Positions 23,901 through 37,000 of a stretch of 64,000 nt of DNA are shown one piece after another. Location: positions 3,107,188 through 3,171,187 of the forward strand of contig VUYV01000036.1 of assembly GCA_008711295.1 (NCBI GenBank), written 5' to 3'. Under the pieces are notes generated by a model. It ran no database searches. It was not told the origin of the DNA and saw nothing but the letters and a program-made list of their open reading frames with translations. Source of the DNA: Anarhynchus alexandrinus (taxonomy: Eukaryota > Chordata > Aves > Charadriiformes > Charadriidae). The translations under genes and the position numbers were made by a program. Numbering within the stretch: position 1 is the first letter of the stretch; every line of letters begins with the position of its first letter.

Positions 23901-26900
23901 AAAAAATATTGTCTACATTATAATCATCACAGAACACAACTGAAGTGAAATCGTGTCTTAAAGGAACTATAAAGCTTTGGTGTGCATCTGGAGACACTGT
24001 TATGGAAATTTGGGATAACTTTCAGCATTTCACTTAATGCTAAGCTTTTGTGAGTAAAGTGTGCATGATTCTTAAATATCCTTAGTTTAGTGCAATAAAT
24101 CATGTTTTCAACATCCTCATCTTTCTGATAAACCTTGCCAAGTTTTGGAAGCATTAGCTACAGAAAACTGAAAAAAAAATATGGGTGCTTCTTTGTAAGT
24201 CAAGAAACGATGTTATCAGATCTATCACATTATAGTTACTGTCTATAACCTTCCATAAATGTTTTTGCCCACAAATCAACTCTCAAAGACTGCCATTAGC
24301 CACCATTAATAGGGCTTTCTAGTCACAGCTTGTCAACAATATCTCAGTCTTCAGAAGTTATGAAACACTCCCCTCTTTCCACTCACAGACTGGAAATTAC
24401 TCAGAAGACATATTCCTCTAGTACTATAACATCCTTTTTTACTTCTTCTTTTTCCCAAAGTCTTCGCCTGCCATTCCCAGTCTGCCTGTCAGTTGTATAT
24501 ACCAGTTACAGCTGGTACATCTAGCTCAATGACTAGCTTTTCTAATGAGCTGTCAGACTGAATAAACTCCATCAGAAAAAAACACAGGGTTTGCCTCAAG
24601 CTCCTGTTGCCCAGGCTTTTAAAGAATTTTACTCATTTTCAAGTACAAACCTGTAGTACAGCCGATGCAGCAGGAAACAGGTGGGTAGAAGAGCTGCTGA
24701 CTGAGGCAGCCATCAGGGATTTCTGAGAAAATGGGAGATCACAGATTTCTGACACAAGTGGAGGAAAACTATATAAAAAAAACTGTCTTGCCTTTATGGA
24801 AATATTAATTAGCAAATGTTTGCTTACACGAGTACTGCAAAGATAATGGTGGTCCTATATAAATAACTTCTCCATATGATCCCATTCCAGGGCATGTTCT
24901 CATGGTACTTGCCATCAACAGCTGTGATTTGGGACTTGGAGCTGAGCTTCCTGAACTTCCAAGGGCAATAGCTTTCACCCAGTATCGTACAGACACTGCT
25001 ATCCTCTGTATAGACTGATTTTCCATGAGACTACTAATTCACCACCTGACTTAATATTTCCATCGACGTGCTCCTCACATCTCACCTCATGACCTGTCAT
25101 CTCCAATTTTTTTTCAGGATCTTGTGCTACTGTGTACTCACTCTTCCTATCATGTCTGTCTTTTATAATTTCTTCATGGGCGAACACATAGGCAGCCTAC
25201 CCTGGATGAAGAACTATCTCCACTCTCTCTTCCCCCCCACCCCTTTCCCTCATTTCTAGGAAATAATCTCTGCCCCCTTCCTAAATTCCTTTTGCACAAA
25301 GCATTACGCAAAGCCAGTATTAAGTCGTTCAGACGTTCATGAAGTACAGATAACAAACAAATTTTCTCCAGCAACCCTTTCCCAAGCTCCTTTTTCCTCT
25401 CTATCAGATGAACAAGATCCTTTTGAAGGGACATAGCAAGAGACGCTCATATACGGAAGTACTTTTCATACTTTAATGAAGAATTACTAGCTCTTTGTAG
25501 TTTTTCTGTAAGCAGGAACATGGAAAAAGAAAACCCTGATGCCCAATATTTTAAAACACAGTCATACTGCCCAAAGTACATAACTTTTTCCTCCCTGTCT
25601 ACATTTTGTCAGATTTTTGATTTTTTACTCTTTTGAGGTTGTAAGTATGTGACATTTTCTACTTCTTGTTATATAAGATTATGACTATTACTCGATCTTT
25701 CTTGCTTTTAGAAGTACCTACTTCTCATGCTTACACCAAGGCAGTTTTGGATGCTCTGCCTAACCCTGGCAAGAACTAACAGGATGCAATTTTAAGATTA
25801 ACATAGTCAATAACAAGGCAGATGGAAGGGAGGAGTTTGGACAGAGTAATTCATGTGTTAAATAGTTGATCTGTATTACGGGTATATTTTAAGGGATTAT
25901 TATGAGAAGCCAATGATGTGTCACAGTCTGTGGCATAATCGAGCAGCTGTACAATTAATATCTTTCCCCCTGCACATTTTTCAAGGTCTTACAAAACTAA
26001 GGGGAAAAGTGTTCACAGTGGACTTCACATTGTTTGGGAAGGGAGGAGTCAGCTAACTCTCTAATTCAATCGACTTCCTAAGCAAGAATGTAAAACAGAT
26101 GAGCAATTTATGTTCCAAAAAGATTTTTGCGTATCATAGGAAAACAACTAATCAAACTAAAAAGAACTTTTATGTGCCTTCTCATAAATATGAATCAATA
26201 AGCAAAGTTACCTGATGATACATTTCCCTAAATCATAACAGAAAGGGAAACACGGCTCCTAGGGTACACTGAAACCCCATGTGTGATCAACAGTAATGAG
26301 ATGATAATTAGACATAAAAAAGAGACGAAAGATTAGGATTATGGCATTTAATGCTGAAAAATATATCTCAAGAACAGAGTGATCCTTGCTCTATGATGAC
26401 CAAGCCATGCCTAGGAAAAATCCTAAGAAAGAGATAAGCAAAGTGTTGCAAGTATATTCTAACCCACTATGTTAATAACCTTTCCTGGTTTTTTTTTCAG
26501 TAACTTTTTCCCTAATTTTGTAATAGAAAACTAAGCCTTTGCTTGTTTACTCCTCATTATTTTTTTCCTGCTAAAAGCAAAACTGCAAAGTTTCACAAGT
26601 AAAGGGCACTCTGTTTCTTCAGAAATAACATGTTCAAAGAAGGCATTATATATACACGAGTTAAGTGTCTGAAATGTGGAACAAGTTTACGTTTCACAGA
26701 AGGTCATGTGTCTTTCCCACCAAGTTTCTACGCTCATTTTGAGCTCTGGTAGGTGACGGGATTCAGGAAAAAATTCTTCCCGCATGGGCAAACACTAGCG
26801 CTCTGCTGGCAAGCAAGAATTAGTCATGAGACAATTTAACATAATCCAATGTTGTTACAGAAGGCCTCTTTAAATTATTCATATACCACTACCACATACT

Positions 26901-28484
26901 AACCTTTTGGGAATGTACTTTTGATGTTCTTTGGACAGAGACAGCACTGTGCCTGACACAAAGACGATCCACAGAAGACACTAGCAGATGTGTCAAAACC
27001 AGCCAGAATGTTTGCCTGAATTATTCTTATACCTAAAAACAAAACCAGATCCAAAACCCAAACTTCGAACAAAATTTCAGCCTTACTGAGGTCTAAAACT
27101 AGCAGGATGCAAGGGCACATATGGGGAAAACATGATGTGTTTGGGAGGATAGTATTACAGTAATATACATTTCCACCAACTGCAAGCAGAAAGGTTGAAC
27201 ATATATTTATACAGCAGTAGTAAAAAGCTGAATGATTTAGCAGAAAGTGAAAATGAAATACAAGAAGTAGGCCAAGAAAATAGAAGGAACAGTAGTTAGA
27301 AATTCTACACTGAACGCTACAGAAAGGAAAATGTTAATGAAAGAGGAAATGCCTAGGCTCTAGTCAAGCATTGCTGACTTTAAAGTGAACATTTCAACGG
27401 GATAAGTTTTTGTGAACTTTGGGCATTTCTGATGCTTAATTTAAGTTAAATAATTTGTTAAATGCATTTTGTTGGCTGAGAATTTCCCAAAGTCCTAAGT
27501 AGGCATACATATATGTGAATGTTTGGGTCTACAAAGAATAAAATAGAAAATCTTGGCTTTTAAAGTTTAGTTTCAGAAGTGAATTCTAGTTGAAGAGGTA
27601 GCATATGGAATTTGCCAGTTTGACACACGAGCTGAAGTTTCTTTATTGTATTTTATTTTCTGGTCTATCATCTGAGGATACTTTCCTGCTGTGGGATTGA
27701 CTGTATATATTTTATATTGTCTAATATTTTTAAAAAATAATCCATCTGGATGAAATCAGATTGTCTTACAGATGTTGAAATCAAGTCTTGTTTTGGTTTA
27801 GCTACTTACACAGAATTTAAATGGCTCCTGTAAAAACTGGGTTTTTGTAAAGAACTAAACTGTGTTGCTGTGCACAAGTATTGGTTCTTGTTTTATTTAT
27901 AAATATTTGCAACTGACATTGCCACAAGACCATATGGCTAGGCACATATCTCACTTTGCCTTATTCAGTTGAAATATTAGCCTTAAAACCTGCAACATAA
28001 GTGGTGTCTGTGAGGACTATTTTATTTTATTTTATTAGCTTGATATCAAAGACTTTCTGCTGAAATAGCCTGCTCCAGTAATAAGACAAAGAATAATCTT
28101 TCTCTTCTAACTGCCAGGAAAGACACAAAAGCTTTGTACCTTACAAGCATTTTTTGGATTATTGGTTAATTAAATGGTCTGCATAACACTCTTTTTTCCC
28201 TGTGCAATTGCATCTGCTAACTATTTTGGGAGTGACTGGATTGCTGGTGTGCATGTTTGCGCATGCCTTTCCAGATTTTGGAAATCAAACTTTAAGTTTG
28301 GTTAATTTAAGGTCATTATCCTAAATTCAGAATTGAGAGTGGAATTACCGAGTATTTCTAATGTCTATACGAATTCTGCTCTTTAGATTTCCACTTCTCT
28401 TACCACTGTTGAGATGCTTTTAGCTAAGACAGATGATCTTGATTGACACTCACCTGCTATTGGCTTCCTTTAGAGCAGTAATAT
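23901..28484. other. Unique AT-rich non-coding DNA
   Basis: No gene or mobile element is recognisable. An isolated splice-acceptor-like sequence at about 25219-25259 is described as a separate entry. A short (TTTTA)n run lies at about 28018-28036. Confidence 0.5.
25219..25436 (+). other. Acceptor-like pyrimidine tract followed by an open stretch
   Basis: A pyrimidine-rich tract of about 35 bases ends in TTTCTAG at 25259 and resembles a strong 3' splice site. The frame starting at 25260 stays open for 58 codons to TAG at 25434-25436. Its last part is rich in S, P, D and E. No donor site, upstream exon or protein family supports it. An open run of this length is common by chance, so this is only a candidate terminal exon. 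Confidence 0.15.
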
Positions 28485-28534
28485 GAATCATAGAATCATA
28501 GAATCATAGAATGGTTTAGGTTGGAAAGGACCTT
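28485..28534 (-). mobile_element. Very short CR1 3' tail
   Basis: Three AATCATAG units in tandem are followed by AATGGTTTAGGTTGGAAAGG and ACCTTG, after which the match ends. This is the reverse complement of the CR1 3' terminus with its octamer repeats. Only about 50 bases were inserted, or survive. Confidence 0.9.
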
Positions 28535-30117
28535 GTTGTCCTTAAAGGACAATATTAAGGTTATCTGTTATTCTTTGTATTTGCCAAGCTTTTTATTTTG
28601 GGTTTAAAACCTCGTTGCAATTAACTGGTAGAATGCACACCTCACCTATCAAATTGTGCCTTAAAAAGTTTATCCTTGATACCTCTTGGAAGCTATACAT
28701 TTGTTTATTCAGCATTCACCCTCACTTGCAGGTTATAGCTTTGTGATTTGGGGATTACAATTTATTAATTTTAGTGTGGCTGCCATTTAAACTGTTACTA
28801 TCAATCCAAAAATGGTATGAGATTTGCATTCCTCAGAAACTGCTTCTCATTAGTGGAGCCGATTAAATATTTTGATGTACGAAAATGCTAGCCTATTGAA
28901 AACATATTGCAAGGAAGAGAGCATCTCATTTAGGAAAAAGAAAGAACATTTGGTAAAAAGACTTCTACCACCCTCCTGGAATTCTTCTACCTTCTACCAC
29001 CCTGCTATGTAAAATAAATAGTTAGATTTTCTTTTTTTTTTTTTTAAACCAGAATTTCTGGTTAATCTTGGAGTTTCCTAGTGGATGGAAATTCTGAATC
29101 CTGAGGAGCTGCCTTTATGAGCCACCTTCATAGCAGACATCAGGTGAGAACCACTTGGAGAGACTGCAGATGGGTACTCCTGTTCAACTGTAGAAAAGTA
29201 AGTGTCCAAGAGCAGAGATTGATCTGGCAAACTACTAGTAGTGGATTTATCATTACTCAGACAAGTGGTTACACTCAAAGTTTTCACTTTGCACAATAAG
29301 CCCAAAGTGGGTGTGAAATCCATTTATTTTCTCTTAAAAGGTGTTTCCTACAGACTCGTTCAGTTCCTACTCTAGTACCATTCTCCTTCAATAGAGCGGA
29401 GAATTTTGAGTGTTCTCTTTGGCAAATGACTTTTGAAGTGTTATAAATCTTGTCCCTGATTTCAGAGCCATCTTCAGTCTTTTTTTATGTGAGTAACTAC
29501 TAAGAATTCAAGACAATGGAAAGCCAGTTCTTTTGAATATGAAACAGCAATAAATCCCTGTTCTCTTTGGTTTCATTAAGACTGGAAGGGATGTAGCTAA
29601 GCCAAAAGCAAAGTATAGCTAAGAGGAGAAACAAAACATTGTTACAGCAATGGTTGAATTTGGATTTTCTGTTCTGCAACAAATTCAAAAGAATTTCAAA
29701 AAGAAACGCTGTTTTAGTGCAAGCTACACATTTTGCTGTCATCCCAGAAAAAGGCATTATGAAATAAGAATCATAACATTTTAAGCATAAATAGATATAT
29801 CTATATTTGTAAGTTTAAGTGTAAATATGAATGTACATAGTGTCTGTTTCTACTGACAAGTTTCCACTGAATGATGGGAAGGGCAAAGCAGTTTTTTTCT
29901 TCTGGAAGAAGGACACCTGGGCTGTATCTATATTAACAAGGTAATCAAGGACAAGGCATGGGTTGAACGCTGGTATGAAATTGTCCGCATTATGTAATTC
30001 TTAGCACATATGGGGTTACCATTATGACACATAATGTGTGAGTTCCCAGAAGGGAATTAATGTATGTGCAGGGTACAATCGAAACTGTTTGACATAACAC
30101 ATATTTATTTACAGTAT
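28535..30117. other. Unique AT-rich non-coding DNA
   Basis: No supported feature. Small local items are a 13-bp direct repeat (CTTCTACCACCCT) with 29-bp spacing near 28962-29003 and a T-run at about 29031-29045. Confidence 0.55.
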
Positions 30118-30150
30118 ATAAATGTAAATGTAAATGTAAATGTAAATAAA
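30118..30150 (+). repeat. (AAATGT)n microsatellite
   Basis: About five copies of AAATGT stand in tandem and end in AAATAAAC. This is a simple hexanucleotide repeat. Confidence 0.92.
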
Positions 30151-30600
30151 CTAGTACCAAACAAGTACCTTTTAATAACTTAGGAAACTAATCTCTACAG
30201 GTGAGAGAGGAAAGAACACATGGACTTGCATATCAGTCTTCTGCTTAACTCCATGCATCCTGAGACAGGGAATTCAACCGGATGCTATCCAGCTTTTATG
30301 CCTAACTCTAAACTAAACCATAGGTAATTACAGCAAAGGAAATCATGTTTTGGTAATGATAGACACTGATCTCTGAAGGTCCTACGTTATCTCATAAACA
30401 AGCTGGATCTTCATACTTTATACTATCTACCCTGACCATAATTCAACCGTAGCCCATGGCTAGTACTTCCAACTATTAGGACCACACAGTCTGAGCAGTA
30501 TCTTCAAACTTTAGGTTATCCAGTCTAAACCTAGTCTTACCCTGGTTGTCAGCATTCACTGTAGACCAGAACATATAGACCCCAATCAAACAAGCCACTT
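30151..30600. other. C-rich flank, possible eroded copies of the tandem array
   Basis: CCCTGACCATAATTC near 30431 and GGTAATTACAG near 30324 resemble boxes of the array that follows. Their spacing is irregular, so membership is uncertain. Confidence 0.35.
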
Positions 30601-31640
30601 TCTGAACCCTAAGTTCCCAAATCCTCCAGAAACAAAGTGAGATACGCAACATTTAAATTCTCAAACCATCCCAAACCTCAACCTGAGCCCAATCCAAGCC
30701 ATAAATTGAATATTCACTCCGAGCTACCCTTTCCTGAACCTAACTTAAAACTGTTGCCCAGGAATGAAACCCAACAAGAAAAGATATATACAAGACTGAA
30801 AAAAAAATTAAAGAAGGACATAATACACAGGTCATACAATGCTTTTTCATAATGGTGAAGAGCACGCAGCTTCAAGCATTAAAAGGATCTCTTCACTTTC
30901 CAACTCTCAAAACCTGAGTCCAGCCCTAATTCTAAGCCCAGTAATTATCAGGGATCGCAACTCTCCAACAAACAGGACACAAAGCATCAGCTGTTCTTAA
31001 CATCCTTCTTAATCCTGAGACATGTAGCATCCTCCATTTAACTGCCTTCTTCAGTGTGTAGATTCCCAAACACTAGCCTAAACGTAAGAGCTGAACTTAA
31101 CCAAGGTCATGGAAAAAATTATAAGAAAAAAAGAGCACAAAGTACTGACCTAAAACAACTCTTTTTTCCTTATTCTGAGGGCAAGGCACCAGATGTTGAA
31201 ATGGGTCCTTCAGCCATTACATTCCCCCAAATAACCTTACCCTTAAAAATAATTCTAGCCAAGTGAACCACCCATCCAGTGAAGGGAACTTAAGCTGTTG
31301 ACCACAATTGACTCCAGACTTTGCTTCAGTCTTCTCTCTGAAGGCTGCTCAGTCTAAAGGACAAACCCAGACTCTAGTTTTAGATTTGCTAACCCCCAAC
31401 ATAAGAGTAATTATGACAAGACGAACTATACACAAAATTAAAAAAAAAAAGAAGAATGTGTTGACAACAGACTCCAGCTCTATTCCAAACTCTTGTGGGC
31501 AGAAAAGAATTAAGTGGCCTCTCCAAGCTTTTATATTACTAAAATGTAATCCAAACCCAACCCTAATGTTAATGATTGCCACAGGACCCATCCTTCCAGT
31601 AAGAGAACAGAAATTCCTGATCACAGTCAACAGCAGCCCA
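30601..31640 (+). repeat. Degenerate tandem array, unit about 162 bp
   Basis: A box reading AGTAATTAT or a variant recurs at about 30761, 30940, 31087, 31248, 31406 and 31570. The spacings are 179, 147, 161, 158 and 164, a mean near 162. Other boxes keep the same phase. A CCCTAAT-like word precedes the box. An ACAAGA...TATA run leading into an A-rich stretch follows it at about 30773 and 31415. A CTGTTGAC/TGTTGACAACAG and GACTCCAG block follows at about 31293 and 31458. A CCATCC..CCAGT block occurs at about 31269 and 31590. The + strand is markedly C-rich and G-poor. Copies are diverged with many indels, so this is an old satellite-like or minisatellite array. Open frames across it are incidental. 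I do not recognise the family. Confidence 0.65.
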
Positions 31641-31680
31641 AGTTTAGGGGTAAGGCTTATTTTTTGGAAATGACTTATAT

Positions 31681-32935
31681 TGTCTTACATTGGAGAGAAA
31701 GGCCAGCTGGACATATTTGAGTCAAGGTTCTGAGTTAGATTAGGATTTGAAACAGTTTTGTCTGAAGGTGCTGTAGACAGAGATTGCTGAAAATATTTTG
31801 AATCACACCTTAAACTACAAATGCATTTTACGGAATTGGTGGGAAGCACTGTTACTCATATAGTAAGAAGGCTCTGAAGACTACTTGGAGTACTAAGTTC
31901 AAAAGTAAGGAGCTGAGGAAAAGTTGACCTGACCTTGCAATAAACAATGCAACAGCAAAGAAACCTAGACTCTGGTACAGTGACAAGTAAGATCTACTCA
32001 AATCTCGCTTAGCTGTAGCTTTTTTTATTTGCAGGAGATGAAACATTACTTCAACATATTCTATAGCTATTGAACTATGTGGCGCAGTCTGCCATTCCGT
32101 GCTTTGAAGTGTCGTGATAAGTTTGAACAGTTATTCATACTCACTGTGGGGAATTCGTTTCCACCTTCTCTAGGCATCGAGTAATAAGTGGACTGAAAAT
32201 ATTTCCTCAACTGGCTGACCCGTAAGGCAAGTGGTAATGGTCTTTAACAGCTGTGCAGCTGTACCAGTGTTTTTAGGGAGATAGCTGGCATCAGTGGTGG
32301 TTATTCCTTTTTGGGGAGAAGGTAGAGTTAGGATTAGAACTAGGATGATTTTGGAAAAGGACATACAACAGTCACCTGTATGCAGTGTATACTGAGCCTC
32401 CTGCCACGTACAGGTGAGGGATGTGAGGAGTGAGGATCAGTGGTACAGGAATCCATGTCCACAGCCAAGGACAACAGTAGTCCACCCCTGAGTAATAATT
32501 CTCACTGTCTGAAGACCTGTGCAGTCTTACAGTTTGGGGTGATTAAGTAAGGACCTGTCACAGACACTGCAAACGCACCTATGACTTCTGCTCCTGGTGA
32601 TGGCTCTTATTTTCTTTTCCAGCAACAACATGCTTTTGCAGCAAATTTAGCATGAACGTTGAAAAGTGGGTGTGGGTAGGGGTCCTTATGGAAAACATAC
32701 TGGGAAATCACAGGTGTATGGGGTGCATATGAGTAAAGTGAGGTAATGATGTTAGAGGAATGGTGCGAAAGAATGAGAGCAGATGGAATATGTGTCACAG
32801 GCATACTGAGACCTTATGTAGGGAGTCACCACATACAGTGACCTCAGATGAGAACTCAGACATGGTTAGTTGTAGATGTTGCCTGTGAGTTGTAGATGTT
32901 GCCTGTGATTATAAAGAGCTCTGATTCTCCGCTAT
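31681..32935 (-). other. G-rich flank of the tandem array, possible inverted copies
   Basis: Strand composition switches at about 31680 from C-rich to G-rich on the + strand and stays so to about 32930. Words such as GAGTTAGATTAGGATTTG (31732) and GAGTTAGGATTAGAACTAGG (32326) are reverse complements of array-like words. No clear 162-bp phase could be established by eye, so inverted copies are a suggestion only. Confidence 0.3.
32868..32907. repeat. Perfect 20-bp tandem duplication
   Basis: AGTTGTAGATGTTGCCTGTG occurs twice head to tail with no mismatch, consistent with recent replication slippage. Confidence 0.95.
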
Positions 32936-33840
32936 TTTTTTTTTTCTGAGGAAGCTTAAGGAGTAGTCTGTAGCCCAACCTGCCTTTACGTAAATATATC
33001 AGTGAGGTGTCATATTACCAGCAAAAAGTCTTGAAAGAAAGAATAAACCAACCCCTTGAATGAACCCTTAATAACTAGAATTATCTGTGAATTGGTAAGT
33101 TATGTACAAAGGGATAATTTGAAAATACCACTTAAGAGAATGAACATGGTAACATCTCACCAGTGGAAATAAATAACTGTTCATTTGAGGGAAAATCTGA
33201 TGGAATGTGGCTGGAAATTAAGGTGTGAATTGTTCTCAGTGGGAAATAATGTAATGAAAAACACAAGGCTATATTTCTAGAGAGTTGCGGTTTTGTGCAA
33301 AAATATTATCATTAAAAGTTCATAATTCATTTTTCTTCTTTAGGCAGCCATATAGGAGTCAGCAATCAGTATTTCCAAAACCAAGTTGTTGTCCCATATA
33401 AATAATTTTTGTAAAAGGAAAATGTGCTGTACAGCAAAGCTATAAGCAGTGGGTGGAAAAAAATCAAGGAATAAATGTGTATTAAGTATTGTCTCTGTGA
33501 CATCTATGCTTCTTTGGACTAACAAAAAGGAAAACCTAGTCAAGACTTTTTAAAGAAACCTGTAAATACAATAAAATAAATCCCAAACATGTGATTCATG
33601 CTGAGCTGTGACCCCTAAGAGCTGCTGTGCCACCTTCTGTCCTCTGAGCACAGATGCTGGGAGCTGAAGGCATACTGGCTCACTGTGTCAGGTTGTGAAT
33701 TGACTAGCTAACCTTTAAGGAGGGCAAGAAGAGAAAACTCATTATGAGACAGTGCAGAATGGGGCTTTTCAAAGGGTCAGGCTTAGCACACATGCAATCC
33801 GTAGAAAGTGCTATGATAAGAAAAGCATTCCTCTTGCACA
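32936..33840. other. Unique AT-rich non-coding DNA
   Basis: Nothing recognisable beyond a T-run at about 32935-32945. The GC-richer piece at about 33600-33700 just before the next CR1 could not be matched to the CR1 body. Confidence 0.5.
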
Positions 33841-34067
33841 TTTTAGATTGTATATTAGGAAGAATTTCTTTACTGAAAGGGCCATCAGGCATTGGAGAGC
33901 GTTCCCCAGGGCAGCGGTGGAGTCCCCATCCCTAGAGGTATTTAAGGGTTGTGTAGATATAGTGCTTAGGGACGTGGTTTAGTGATGGGCTTGTCAGTGT
34001 TAGGTTAATGATTGGACTAGATGATCTTACAGGTCTTTTCCAGTCTAGGAGATTCTGTGATTCTGTG
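33841..34067 (+). mobile_element. CR1 3' end
   Basis: The order of words is that of the CR1 3' region on the + strand: TATTAGGAAGAATTTCTTTA, GGCATTGGAGAGCGTTCCCC, GGTGGAGTCCCCATCCCTAG, a GGACTAGATGATCTTACAGG segment and a terminal GATTCTGTGATTCTGTG. The element is 5'-truncated near 33841 and moderately diverged. Confidence 0.95.
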
Positions 34068-37000
34068 TGAAAATTGCAGCAGGAAGTAGCTATAGTAGTC
34101 AAAGTTTGTGTTCATGTAAGACAGAACATACATAATAAAAGACTGTTTGTAATGGCCCACGTTTGGAATACTGAAAACCTACATATAAAATTCTTAAAGA
34201 CTATAAATAATTCTAACTCTTCTTTCTTGCAAAGTAAGAACATCATTTATCCCAATACAGAGTATGAACTTTATCCAATATTTTTCCTAAAGTTTACTAC
34301 TCCTTCACATTAAAAAGTCCCCTTCTAGAAAATGAATATTATACTAAATCCATCAGAAACCTGATTGTAATTTTGTTTAAATGAGCTAGATTTATTTACT
34401 TCTCCTTTAAAATTCATGTGTTAAATTATTATTAGTTTTGCACTTGCATGGATTTTGCATTCCTGACGGCATAAGAAACTACTCTGGAACTGACTGTGCC
34501 TTAGGCTTCCTTTAACACCCATTCACATCAGTTTGGCAACTGTTTTCAATGTTATAGGATTTATTTTTCTTAATTTGGGGTTTTGGTTTATTTATAAATG
34601 TGGAATCCCATAGATTATTCTCTTCTCATGTAATATAGAAGTTAACTTTCTTCTACAGCAAAAAACATCACAACATTTGTATATAAATGTAATGATAAAA
34701 CTGTGCACTCTAAAAAAAATAAAGCTTAAAAAACAGCTTAATACAACATATTCTTTATAGTTTAGTTATGCACTTTATTCTAAATATTAGACTTTGTATT
34801 GTGCAGAAAGTTCTTCTTTAGTAGCAGACATACAACACGTTCTTCTTCTCTTTATAAAGTTAACTCTGTCAAAAACAGCAAACTAAAATACATACTTGCC
34901 CAAGGACTGGTCCTCATGCAAGTTTTTTTTTAGGTATTATGCATAAAGTAACAACTGATTCTTTTTATTTTGTACTTACTACTTATTTAGATCATGCAAA
35001 TTATGCAAGTTTAATCTTCTATATGTGTGGTTCATATGTTTAACTTCTTCAGTGCACTTACCCAAAGGTAGTAGACAGCTCCTTGGTCTATTTTATGAAT
35101 ATGTCTAATTGCATGTGAAAATGGGGTGAAATTCAACCGTATCACCGAGAATTCGGTGCACTATTATGCTGTTCTACTGATGAGAATAAAAAAATAAATA
35201 GAACTATGTATGCAATACAAATTATTTTAAAACACGAATTTATATATTGCTAAGAAAACACCCTTGGAATTTTTACCCATTAAAACTCATCTTTGTTTTG
35301 GTATGGGTTTTACAAAGCTGACAACGATGGGACTGGTCTTATCTGTGAATCTACTCCTTGACATATACCAATACATTTAAAGAATTTTATTCTGAATTTT
35401 TCAAAGTTAAAATAAATAATAATGTTCATATCTTATCACTCAGTCATCTACTTTAGAAAAGTAAGTAAATCTAAAGAAAATAATACTATCAAAATATATT
35501 TTGACTGGATCCTCAGCTGGTGTGAGTGGGTCTTCATGAGGTTAGATATAAACACCTACATGGAATTATCACAGCTGAGGATCTGGACTAGAATTTTTAT
35601 TAACTTTTTCCACTCTTTATTAAGAATCTAATTGTCATATAAGTTAGAACCCCTTGACAGCAATTTGGGCATGTGAAAACATCTCGATCTTCACCTTTTA
35701 GCTCATTTACAATACCAGAGGAATTTGCTGGGGCCTTCCTGACAGGCAAAAGTTTGATGCAGGGGGTGGAATCTTGGCTCCATAAAAGTTAGTGGCAAAC
35801 TCCTATTGAGTTTACTGGACCTACAGTTCTCTCCGGAGTAGTAGAACAAAACTCCGTGAACAAAATCTATATTCCTAATTTATGAACGATGACAGTGCAG
35901 ATAGGCACCTTTTTCTGGTTAGCTGTGGAGGGAAAAAAAGCAAAGAATATTACCTCTGAGAAAGTCTGGGAAAATCTGCTGATTATGTCAGTTTCCTGAC
36001 ATAAATGCATCCTGAAACAAAGCCTACAGTGGTAGCTATAGGACTTAATAGGGAACCTCCAAGAGAATTGTGCTTTCCAGCAATGTTTTTTACATTACGA
36101 TTCCTAGTGTGAGTATAAAAGCAAATTTGGTTGATAGAGTACATGTATTTACATTGGATTATTTTTTTGGCTATGTGATCTCCCAGCTTTCTTTATGATC
36201 TGCAGGTTTATGAGGAAAAACCACATCTTAGAACAATTATGAGAGTTACTACAACACAGTTGAGACCAAGAAATTATTTCTTCTCGTTTTTGGCTTTTCC
36301 TCAGCTAATGTCAATGACGATGGCTAAGCTCCTTCTGGATAGAAACTGTTTTGAAGGAAACAGACAGCACGGCTGAGCAAAGAAGGGAATTAAAAAAAAA
36401 AAAGAAAGAAAGTAGTTTTGCCATGTGCCACAAACGTGTACCATGCAGTCAGGCCATAAACTTACTTTGGAAAAAAGCAGAAGCAGGATCTTCAAGGGCA
36501 TTAAGACTGGAGTCCAGCTTCTTATTAATTAATTTTCAGATTTTCTTCTTTACTTTTCTTTTTTAAACAACAAAATGAGTTAATAGCAAAACCAGGCAAC
36601 TCTTCCATTATTTTTCTTTGCCTTCACCAGTGGTTTTGAGATTTATGTGTTATTTCCTATACATAGATCAGTAAGCTTTATGAAATACTGAAAAAAAGTT
36701 GAACCAATTATGGAAATCAGAATTTTGATACTCCTAGAGAATCACTGAAGACCTGGTTTCAACCCCTCCAAAGCCAATCAAAATATTGGTATACATTAAG
36801 GATGTGGTGGAGGATAATGCTGAAAACACAATGCTTTTACATAAATTGATATTACCGTTTTTTGGGGCATTCTGACTAAGCTTTGTTTCCTAATCTCAGA
36901 AAGATTTTAAAAAATTAGAAGAGGTTGACCAGTAGGTATTAAAGAAAATCCATAAAGTTGAACATTGACAATAGTAAATTAGTCTTTTTAGTCTAAAGGG

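Noticed and set aside
30601..31640. Interstitial telomere repeat (CCCTAA)n
   Set aside because: CCCTAA-like words occur singly, about once per 162-bp unit, not in tandem hexamers.
31308..31673. 121-codon open frame
   Set aside because: It falls within the degenerate 162-bp tandem array and has no family resemblance.
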